Of a stretch of DNA of 64,000 nt, positions 16,399-23,663 are shown piece after piece. Under the pieces are notes generated by a model. The model had not been told where the DNA came from. It saw only the letters and a list, made by a program, of their open reading frames with translations, and did not search any database. The translations under genes and the position numbers were made by a program. Source of the stretch: Betaproteobacteria bacterium (GTDB lineage: Bacteria; Pseudomonadota; Gammaproteobacteria; Burkholderiales; SG8-41); NCBI GenBank assembly GCA_028292435.1, contig JAQGMI010000009.1:1-64000 (forward strand), given 5' to 3'. Numbering within the stretch: position 1 is the stretch's first letter; each line of letters opens with the position of its first letter.

Positions 16399-18792
16399 TT
16401 ACTTGATACAAACCGCGCGCACGCAAGCCATATCGGTTACTCCGGCCAGGACTTTTTCAATCCCGTCCTGCTTCAGAGTGCGCATGCCTTCCTCAAGCGC
16501 CGTCGCCAGCATTTCAGCCACGCGCGCATGCTCTTGAATATTTTTCTTAACCGCGTCCGTGCCGATCAACAGTTCGTGCAGGCCGACGCGCCCCTTATAG
16601 CCGCTGCCGCCGCAGGTATCACAGCCGGTGGGCGAATTGACCATGATTTCGCCCTTTTCATTGCCGTAGTCCTTAATCCAGCCTTGCATGACTTTTTCGC
16701 GCTCCGCCTTCAAATCCTTCTTCCACGACGCAGTATTTAACATTTCAGTCTGATATTCTTCCATCAGCAAATTCAATTCTTCCTGAGTTGCAGCATGGGG
16801 CTTTTTGCATTTGCCGCACAAGCGCTTAGCCAATCGCTGCGCCAGAATTCCGAGAAGTGCATCTGCGAAGTTGAACGGGTCCATGCCCATATCCAGCAAG
16901 CGAATAATGGATTCCGGCGCAGAATTCGTGTGCAACGTGGCGAACACCAAGTGGCCCGTCAGCGATGCCTCAATACCCGTGCCGACCGTTTCCTTATCAC
17001 GCATCTCGCCGACCATAATGATGTCAGGATCGGCCCGCAGAAACGCTTTCATCGCGATGGCGAACGTGAGGCCGGCCTTCGGGTTCATCTGTACCTGGCG
17101 CAGGCCACGCTGCGTAATCTCGACCGGGTCTTCGGCAGTCCAGATTTTCGTTTCAGGCGTGTTCAGATAACCAAGGACCGAGTGCAGCGTCGTCGTCTTG
17201 CCCGAACCTGTCGGACCGCACACGAAAAAGAGGCCATACGGTTTTTCTATCGCCGCTTTACACTGCTGCAGGTTGTAATTGGAAAGGCCCAGCTTATCGA
17301 GCGGGATGGGCTCGCCGGCGGCCAAAATACGCATCACGATATCTTCGACGCCGCCTTGGGAAGGAATGGTGGCGACACGCAGTTCGATGTCGAGCGGCCC
17401 AAATTTCTTGAACTTGATCTTACCGTCCTGCGGTTTGCGCCGCTCGGAGATATCAAGATCGCACATGATCTTCAGGCGCGCCGCGATCGCATTACGATAA
17501 GCCGCGGGCACTGAGATGTAATTATTGAGCGTTCCATCCTTGCGAAACCGGACCTCGGTTTTGCCCTTGCCGGGATAGGGCTCAATGTGTATGTCGGAAG
17601 CACCCTGCTTATACGCGTCGACAATGATCTTATTGACGAGTTTGACAACTTCGTTGTCGGATGCAGCCGACGCCACGTCCTCATTGTTGTCTTCGAGCGA
17701 TTCATCATCTTCAAGGCCTGACAGCAAATCGCCGATATCGGTGCCGTCGTCAACGTTGCCGACGCCTGCCGATCCACCATTTGCGCCGAAGAACAAGTCG
17801 AGTGTAGCGATAAATTCGCGACCGCAGCAGACGCGGTAAACGATTTTGCTCTTCGGGTATACGTTACTGACAACTCGCGAACCCCGGATTTTTTCCGGAT
17901 CCGTCGTCAGAATCATGATGCCGTCTTTCGATTCGTCGATTGGTATCCACAAGCTGCTCTCGACGAATTCTCGGCTCATGTTTTTCATGAGATCCATCGG
18001 CTTGACCCGGTCGGCTTTGTGCGCCTCGTAGGGCACTTCGAAATAAGCGGCCAGCGCTTCGCCGATGGCATTTAATTTGACCTGAAACTCATCGATCAAA
18101 ACGGTTTCAATGTCGAGGTTTTTGCGCCGCGCAGAGCGCGTCGCGAGTTCGAGTTCTTCCGCCGAGATCACCGCATTCGAGACCAGGTGATCATATTTGC
18201 CCTTGACGCCGGCCACGGGCTTTTGCCGCTGGCGCGCGGCAATTGCGAGGGTTTCGGCAACGTGGGTAGCGCCTTCTTCCATGACCGGCGGAAACGGTTG
18301 CCCGCTCTTCGAATTAATGAGCTGAAGCACGCCGATCAATTCCTTACTTTGCGCCTCGATCACCGGCACGACCAGCATCTGCTTGGTGCGATATCCCGTT
18401 TTTACGTCGACTTGCTTCAGAAAATTAAGCTGCGGACTGTAAGTTTTCAACTCCTTGTCGTCATAGACGTCGCGGATATTGATCATTTTCTTATGCACCG
18501 CAACAAAACCCGCAATGCTCTGCTCAGCGATTGGCAGCTTCAGGTCTTTGAACGAGTTCAGGCCTGTTTTGACCTTGGAAACGATTGAGGTCTTGTCTTC
18601 GCTGACGAGATAAATCGTGAGCCGGTCGGCATTGAACAGGCCGCAGATGTCCTGACTCAGCTCCAGCATGATTTCGTCGAGATTGCTGGTCGCGTGAATG
18701 CGGTTGGTGACGGCTTGCAGCGCCTTGGAGAAGTTTAATTTCTCGGCAAGATTGTCCGGCGCAACCGGCTTCGTTTCGAGTACGCTACTCAT
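16399..18792 (-). CDS. GAF-fused type II secretion/type IV pilus assembly ATPase
   Basis: A 797-aa AAA-type secretion ATPase of the GspE/PilB family carrying an N-terminal GAF sensor (~residues 28-190; KTGYRTKQMLVVPV, IGVLQLINSK). A GspE N-terminal-like domain follows (~200-335), then an acidic linker (~345-380). In the motor domain are Walker A GPTGSGKTT (526-534), the Asp-box region WTAEDPVE, Walker B DIIMVGEMRD (~590-599), the His box LTGHLVFATLHTN and a zinc tetracysteine (CGKC near 659, CDTCGG near the C terminus). It would power pilus extension or secretion. No pilin, inner-membrane platform or secretin gene is visible in the window, so it is an orphan motor within a signalling operon. 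Confidence 0.88.
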   Translation of the reverse strand: MSSVLETKPVAPDNLAEKLNFSKALQAVTNRIHATSNLDEIMLELSQDICGLFNADRLTIYLVSEDKTSIVSKVKTGLNSFKDLKLPIAEQSIAGFVAVHKKMINIRDVYDDKELKTYSPQLNFLKQVDVKTGYRTKQMLVVPVIEAQSKELIGVLQLINSKSGQPFPPVMEEGATHVAETLAIAARQRQKPVAGVKGKYDHLVSNAVISAEELELATRSARRKNLDIETVLIDEFQVKLNAIGEALAAYFEVPYEAHKADRVKPMDLMKNMSREFVESSLWIPIDESKDGIMILTTDPEKIRGSRVVSNVYPKSKIVYRVCCGREFIATLDLFFGANGGSAGVGNVDDGTDIGDLLSGLEDDESLEDNNEDVASAASDNEVVKLVNKIIVDAYKQGASDIHIEPYPGKGKTEVRFRKDGTLNNYISVPAAYRNAIAARLKIMCDLDISERRKPQDGKIKFKKFGPLDIELRVATIPSQGGVEDIVMRILAAGEPIPLDKLGLSNYNLQQCKAAIEKPYGLFFVCGPTGSGKTTTLHSVLGYLNTPETKIWTAEDPVEITQRGLRQVQMNPKAGLTFAIAMKAFLRADPDIIMVGEMRDKETVGTGIEASLTGHLVFATLHTNSAPESIIRLLDMGMDPFNFADALLGILAQRLAKRLCGKCKKPHAATQEELNLLMEEYQTEMLNTASWKKDLKAEREKVMQGWIKDYGNEKGEIMVNSPTGCDTCGGSGYKGRVGLHELLIGTDAVKKNIQEHARVAEMLATALEEGMRTLKQDGIEKVLAGVTDMACVRAVCIK

Positions 18793-18857
18793 GGCGGCTT
18801 GATCCTTGGTCTAGCACTCACACCAATGCAGAGCCATACGGCAGACCGGCCCCGCGC

Positions 18858-19622
18858 TCATAATTCGAATATCTGATTGTTTTCGAGCATGTGCGGGCGG
18901 AAGTCGCCAGCGCATTCCATGATTTCCTGCATCGTTACTTCAGACTCGCCCGGCTTCAAGTGCGTGATGTAAATTTCCGCCTTGCGCTTAAGTTTTCGCA
19001 ATTCTTCCGCGAGCATGCTCGGGCACAAGTGCTTAGATGCAACCGCCAGTTCGCGCTCGCGGTTGCAAAATGCGGTCTCGATAATCAAGTAGCGAAGATT
19101 TTCGATCTTATTCACTTCATTCCATAACGGGTCATGCTCAGTGGTGTCGCCCGTGAACACGAGGCTCGCGCGGCCGGAATCAAGCCGATAGCCAACTGCC
19201 GGCACCACATGATTCGCTGGCAGCGGTGTTAGTTTTCGACCCTTCACTTCGACGGTTTTACCGAGCGCGACAGCTTCATAGCGCAGGAACGGTTTCTTTG
19301 CGTCGGGAATCTGGGTGAAGTCCGGCCACAGCTTCCAGTTAAAGAGGTGCTGGCGCAAAATTTCAAGCGTCGGCTCGATTGCATGCACGGTAATCGGCGT
19401 GTCTCGCATCCAGCCAACCGAATCGACCATGAACGGGATCGAGGTAACGTGGTCGAGGTGCGAATGCGTCAGAAACACGTGGTCGATGCGCGACAACTCT
19501 TCGATCGTGAGATCGCCTACACCGGTCCCGGCATCGATCAGCACATCGTCGTCGAGCAGCATCGAGGTCGTGCGCAAGTTACCGCCGATGCCGCCGCTGC
19601 AACCAAGTATCCGAAGTTTCAT
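18858..19622 (-). CDS. metallo-beta-lactamase-fold hydrolase, likely cyclic-nucleotide phosphodiesterase
   Basis: A 254-aa MBL-fold enzyme with the two-metal motif HSHLDH at 53-58, preceded by LIDAGTGVGDLT. Later ligand motifs are NHVVPAVGYRL, LVFTGDTTEHD and IYITHLKPGE. Overall order and length fit the class II cAMP phosphodiesterase-like branch of the fold. Neighbours support this: it begins 9 bp after the adenylate cyclase gene, and the next gene encodes a GAF protein. Hydrolysis of cAMP is therefore likely but inferred; other MBL hydrolase roles are possible. Confidence 0.75.
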   Translation of the reverse strand: MKLRILGCSGGIGGNLRTTSMLLDDDVLIDAGTGVGDLTIEELSRIDHVFLTHSHLDHVTSIPFMVDSVGWMRDTPITVHAIEPTLEILRQHLFNWKLWPDFTQIPDAKKPFLRYEAVALGKTVEVKGRKLTPLPANHVVPAVGYRLDSGRASLVFTGDTTEHDPLWNEVNKIENLRYLIIETAFCNRERELAVASKHLCPSMLAEELRKLKRKAEIYITHLKPGESEVTMQEIMECAGDFRPHMLENNQIFEL

Positions 19623-19631
19623 CGATGCTAT

Positions 19632-21869
19632 TTATTTCGTCTTGAACGTAAACGCACCATCCCAGCCTTTGCCGGGCGGATTTGCGCGCAAGTAGGAAAT
19701 CCTTTCCACGAATGTCTGACTATAGAGCAGATTGCCCGGCATCTGTTTTTGGAGATTAAACAACTGAAGTTCTGCCTGGTCCCAGTCCTGCGCGCGATAG
19801 AGGCGTAAAAACTGAGTGTACAGCTTGATTTCCTCGAGTCGCGCCTTGTCGACCTTCCCCTGCATGCCAAACGGCTCGAATATGGCCACCGCTTCGTCTT
19901 TGCCTTTCACACGGACGCGGTCAAGCTCCCGAAATACGACCTCCGGGACGGCGTCCCTGGTCCCTTCGCCGACTATGACATCAGCGCCGTATTCTTTGGT
20001 GATACCCTCGAGACGAGATGCCAGATTGACCGCATCGCCCATGACAGTGTATGCGGTGCGCAGTTTCGATCCCATGTTGCCCACGCTCATGCGGCCAGTG
20101 TTCAGACCGACGCCGATGCGGATTTCCGGCCAGCCGCGGGCCCGGAATTCAGGCTTGAGCTTATTTAGGATTTCGTGCATTTCAAGACCGGCCATAATGC
20201 CGTTACGCGCATGGGCCGGATCAGCGAGCGGCGCGCCCCAGAATGCCATGATGCAGTCGCCCATGAATTTGTCGACCGTGCCGCGGTGCTTGTAGATTAC
20301 CTCCGTCAGCGGAGTTAGGAATTCGTTCATCAGCTGTGATAGCTGTTTTGGGTCGAGTCCCTCGGAGATGGTGGTAAATCCGCGCACGTCGGTGAAAAGC
20401 ACCGTCATTTCGCGGGATTCGCCTTCCATCGAAAAACTTTCCGGATTGCGCGCCATTTCATCAACGAGCTCGGGGGGCACGTATTGGCCGAAAAGCCCGG
20501 TAATCTGCCGTTTGCCGCGCGTCTCGACGAAGTAGCCGTATGTCATATTGAGCGCAAACAAGAGTGATATCAGCATCAATCCCGATGCTAACGGCAGCAC
20601 CAGATTGCCGACGTGGAATACCAGCACATTGATTGCCAACACGCCCAGCATTACCACGATCGTCACCAGCAGCGATCGCAGCGGATTAAGCAGCGGCAAC
20701 AAAAACGCCATCGCGAGACCCGCAATCACCAGCGACACGAATTCGGCGCCAATCACGTAAGGCGGCTTTTGTTTAATGTTGCGGTCGAGCATGCCGGAAA
20801 TCATATTGGCATGCACTTCGACGCCGGGATACACCTCCTCGACGGGGGTTGCTCGCAAGTCGAGCAATCCAGGGGCAGATGTGCCGACGAGCACTATCTT
20901 CCCCTCTAACGATTTGGGATCGGCCCGCTCGTTCAAAACATCGACTGCTGATATATAGTTAAAACTGCCATGCTTGCCGCGATAGGGAATCAGCGCCGTG
21001 ACCAGTTCGTCAACAGGAATGCGCAACGGGCCCAACTCAAGCCATTCCAATCCAGAATAATTCTTCGACCAGATCTTGTCCGCCGGATAGCCGGGGATGA
21101 TGTTTTGCCCGCCGATAATCATACGAACCATCGCGAGCGACAGCGGCTCATAGTAACCGCCGTCAAATTCAGCCAGCATGGGCACTCGCCTGATAATGCC
21201 GTCGGGATCGGGATCAAGACTGAAGTGGCCTGCGCTGGCGGCGCTCTTCTGCAGCTCATTCAGGTTTGAGGTGTATCCAGGAAAAACCGCGAAATTAATC
21301 GTTTTTCCCGCGAAAGTCCCTGCCGGCAACACAGCAGGGGGCAATGCGCCCTTTTTCGCGTTTTCTCCATCAAAGCGCGTAAATGCATAGCCGAGGACGA
21401 CGGGGCGGTTACGCATATGAGCAGCAAAAATTTCATCGTATTCGAGCTGCGGCTGCAATTGCTTTAACGTCGCCTGAAATCCGGTCACATCCTTTAATTC
21501 TTTTTGCGCGAGCTGTTGCAACACCTTCAGGCCGGAGCTCTCGTCGCGTTCTGCAAACACAATATCGAAGCCGACGATAGCGATTTTGTAATGGTCAAAG
21601 AGCTTGTCCAGCAAAACCGCGAGACGGTCGCGCGGCCATGGCCACCGGCCCTCGCCGCCTTTTTCCTTCTCGGCGAGACTTTTTTCATCGATGTCGAGAA
21701 TGACGATGCGCGGATCGATCGTGCGGGGCATCGTGAGCGCCAACCGCGTGTCGTAGACGACGGCCTCAAGACGCTCGACCAGCGGCAAGTGATAATATTT
21801 TGCCGCGTTGCCGAGAAAAACCAGCACGAGCAGCAAGCCGAGACCGATACGAACGAAATGTTTCTTCAA
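19632..21869 (-). CDS. CHASE2 domain class III adenylate cyclase
   Basis: A membrane-bound cyclase making cAMP from ATP in response to an extracytoplasmic signal. After an N-terminal membrane anchor (~7-22) comes a periplasmic CHASE2 sensor (~35-365, ILDIDEKSL, RWPWPRDRLA). Three membrane segments follow (~370-445), then the class III catalytic domain (~485-670). Metal-binding aspartates are Asp494 (LFTDVRGF) and Asp538 (VDKFMGDC). Lys534 and Asp612 (TVMGDAVN) are the ATP-selecting pair, and Asn615/Arg619 the transition-state residues, so an adenylate rather than guanylate cyclase is expected. The start is a TTG behind a strong AGGAGG site. A 197-bp gap separates it from the FHA gene. Confidence 0.9.
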   Translation of the reverse strand: MKKHFVRIGLGLLLVLVFLGNAAKYYHLPLVERLEAVVYDTRLALTMPRTIDPRIVILDIDEKSLAEKEKGGEGRWPWPRDRLAVLLDKLFDHYKIAIVGFDIVFAERDESSGLKVLQQLAQKELKDVTGFQATLKQLQPQLEYDEIFAAHMRNRPVVLGYAFTRFDGENAKKGALPPAVLPAGTFAGKTINFAVFPGYTSNLNELQKSAASAGHFSLDPDPDGIIRRVPMLAEFDGGYYEPLSLAMVRMIIGGQNIIPGYPADKIWSKNYSGLEWLELGPLRIPVDELVTALIPYRGKHGSFNYISAVDVLNERADPKSLEGKIVLVGTSAPGLLDLRATPVEEVYPGVEVHANMISGMLDRNIKQKPPYVIGAEFVSLVIAGLAMAFLLPLLNPLRSLLVTIVVMLGVLAINVLVFHVGNLVLPLASGLMLISLLFALNMTYGYFVETRGKRQITGLFGQYVPPELVDEMARNPESFSMEGESREMTVLFTDVRGFTTISEGLDPKQLSQLMNEFLTPLTEVIYKHRGTVDKFMGDCIMAFWGAPLADPAHARNGIMAGLEMHEILNKLKPEFRARGWPEIRIGVGLNTGRMSVGNMGSKLRTAYTVMGDAVNLASRLEGITKEYGADVIVGEGTRDAVPEVVFRELDRVRVKGKDEAVAIFEPFGMQGKVDKARLEEIKLYTQFLRLYRAQDWDQAELQLFNLQKQMPGNLLYSQTFVERISYLRANPPGKGWDGAFTFKTK

Positions 21870-21964
21870 ACCGCCTCCTGTGCCGCCATTCGCCGCGAGC
21901 CGCGAGCAACGGCGCCGTTTCCGATCGAAAACAAGCTATTCAAGCAAGGCCTAAGCTGCCATTA

Positions 21965-21994
21965 CGCTGGCGCGGTCGCCGAGACGCGCCAGCG
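21965..21994. repeat. GC-rich inverted repeat between cyclase and FHA genes
   Basis: A perfect 10-bp stem (CGCTGGCGCG / CGCGCCAGCG) with a 10-nt loop. It lacks a T-run on the minus strand, so it is not a classical terminator. It lies in the only sizeable gap of the operon and might act as an mRNA processing or stability element. Confidence 0.5.
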
Positions 21995-22066
21995 ACCCGC
22001 TCATCATTTTCGAGAATCTGATTGGAAACACATTGCGGCACGCGGGCGGGGATTCCACGCCAATCG

Positions 22067-22810
22067 CTAGCCGTTCTTGAAAAAGAACTCCATTTTCACC
22101 CCGGCCAACTCAATCACATCATGATCGTTCAGTTGATGCGCCTGTGCGTCGAGGGCTTTGCCGTTGATCACCGGGAAGTTCGCGCCTTCGACGTGCGTGA
22201 TGAAATAACCGTGGGGACGCCGCGTTATTACTGCGACCTGCACGCCAGGCTTGCCAAGAGTCGTCAGGTTTTTCGTGAGTTCAAGTTCTTTGCCGGCCGA
22301 TGGACCCGTCAGAATCTGCACCGCTGCCAGTTTTTCAGGTGGTTTGGGCGCTGCCGTAACGGTTGCCTGTGGCCGGCTTTGTTGAGTCGTGGTTTGCGTC
22401 GCAGTTGCGCTGACCTGGGTGTCGCCGAATCCGCCGCCTCCAGGACCGGGCGACATTTTGCCGAGCGGCGCACGCAACACCATGGTTTTTTCGAAATCGG
22501 CAACTGAGGCAGCGCCGGTTGGCGCTTCGCTAACGAATTTCAGCTTGTATTTGCCGATTTCGATGACGTCATTGGTCTGCAAAATATGTTTTTTGACGGG
22601 ATTGCCGTTTACCAGCGTACCGTTGGTGCTCCCCAGATCCTCGAGAAACGAATCATTAAGAATCGTCACGATCAGAGCGTGCTCGCCGCTGACGGCAAGA
22701 TTATCGATCTGAATATCGTTATGCGCTTTTCGGCCGATAGTGAAGCGTTCCTTATCAAGAGGAACCTCCCGAATCACCGCGTTATCCAAACTCATGATCA
22801 ACTTCGCCAT
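22067..22810 (-). CDS. FHA domain protein (phosphothreonine reader)
   Basis: A 247-aa cytoplasmic protein. FHA domain 1 (~residues 20-95) is canonical: RFTIGRKAHNDI, SGEH and LGSTNGTLVNG, with the Arg, Ser and Asn that contact phosphothreonine. A Gln/Thr/Pro-rich linker (~125-165) joins it to a second, degenerate FHA-like domain (~175-247) with VINGKALDAQAHQLNDHDVIEL. It lies between genes for a PP2C phosphatase and a cyclase and downstream of a Ser/Thr kinase, so it is the likely reader of that kinase's marks. The start codon is ATG, 21 bp after the phosphatase gene. Confidence 0.88.
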   Translation of the reverse strand: MAKLIMSLDNAVIREVPLDKERFTIGRKAHNDIQIDNLAVSGEHALIVTILNDSFLEDLGSTNGTLVNGNPVKKHILQTNDVIEIGKYKLKFVSEAPTGAASVADFEKTMVLRAPLGKMSPGPGGGGFGDTQVSATATQTTTQQSRPQATVTAAPKPPEKLAAVQILTGPSAGKELELTKNLTTLGKPGVQVAVITRRPHGYFITHVEGANFPVINGKALDAQAHQLNDHDVIELAGVKMEFFFKNG

Positions 22811-22831
22811 GGCAATATCCCTGTAACCTTA

Positions 22832-23659
22832 TTATCTAAACCAAGCCTTCAATTTGGCAAACCACCCGGTGGGTACTGCAAAATCACCGAGTATCCGCAC
22901 CAGTATCACTGAAATGTTATCGCGTCCGCCGCTATCGTTTGCCAGTTGCACAAGCTGCTTCGCGGCCAGCGGCAAATTCGACTGCAGCGTACCCAGGGTC
23001 GAATGAATGTCTTCATCCTGGACCATGTCGCTCAGACCATCGGAGCACAGCAAGTAAATATCGCCCGTTTCGACAGTATAAGTATGAATCTCGGTCTCGA
23101 CTTCAGGGTCGATACCGACTGCCCGGGTGACCAGGTTCTTGTTTTGCGAATAGCGCGCTTGTTCTTTGGTGATCATGCCGCTGTCGATCTGCTCCTGCAG
23201 CAGCGAATGATCGCGCGTCACCTGTTCAAAAACGTCCTTACGCAGCCGATAGAGGCGCGAGTCTCCGATGTGACCGACCGTCATCCGGTTATCGAAAAAA
23301 AGCGCCACGACCAGCGTCGTGCCCATGCCCGCATATTGCGGCTGGCTTTTTGCGGTCTGGAATATCGCCGCATTTGCCTTGGCGGAGTTCTCACGCACGA
23401 ATTTTTCGGCGAGGGTTTCACCCGTACTGTCGAGGGCGTGCGGGTCGCTGTTTTCAAGCGCCTGCTTCATTTCGGTCGTCAGCATGGCGACCGCGATCCC
23501 GCTCGCGACTTCGCCGGCGTTGTAGCCGCCCATGCCGTCGGCCAGCACGGCCAGCCCGATTTCAGCATCGGTGCCCATGCTGTCCTCGTTATGCGAGCGC
23601 ACCATGCCCGGATCGGTGGCGGTTACGACTTCGAGTGCTGTGCCGAGATTAGCGATCAT
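22832..23659 (-). CDS. PP2C family protein serine/threonine phosphatase
   Basis: A 275-aa PP2C (Stp/PrpC-like) phosphatase that would reverse the partner kinase. The metal motifs are all present: RSHNEDS near residue 21, VLADGMGGYNAGEVASG near 38, VGHIGDSRLYRL, LLCSDGLSDMV and GGRDNISVILV. It is soluble, without a membrane segment. It starts 4 bp after the kinase gene stops, the usual kinase-phosphatase pairing. Activity should need Mn or Mg. Confidence 0.92.
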   Translation of the reverse strand: MIANLGTALEVVTATDPGMVRSHNEDSMGTDAEIGLAVLADGMGGYNAGEVASGIAVAMLTTEMKQALENSDPHALDSTGETLAEKFVRENSAKANAAIFQTAKSQPQYAGMGTTLVVALFFDNRMTVGHIGDSRLYRLRKDVFEQVTRDHSLLQEQIDSGMITKEQARYSQNKNLVTRAVGIDPEVETEIHTYTVETGDIYLLCSDGLSDMVQDEDIHSTLGTLQSNLPLAAKQLVQLANDSGGRDNISVILVRILGDFAVPTGWFAKLKAWFR

Positions 23660-23663
23660 GTCT

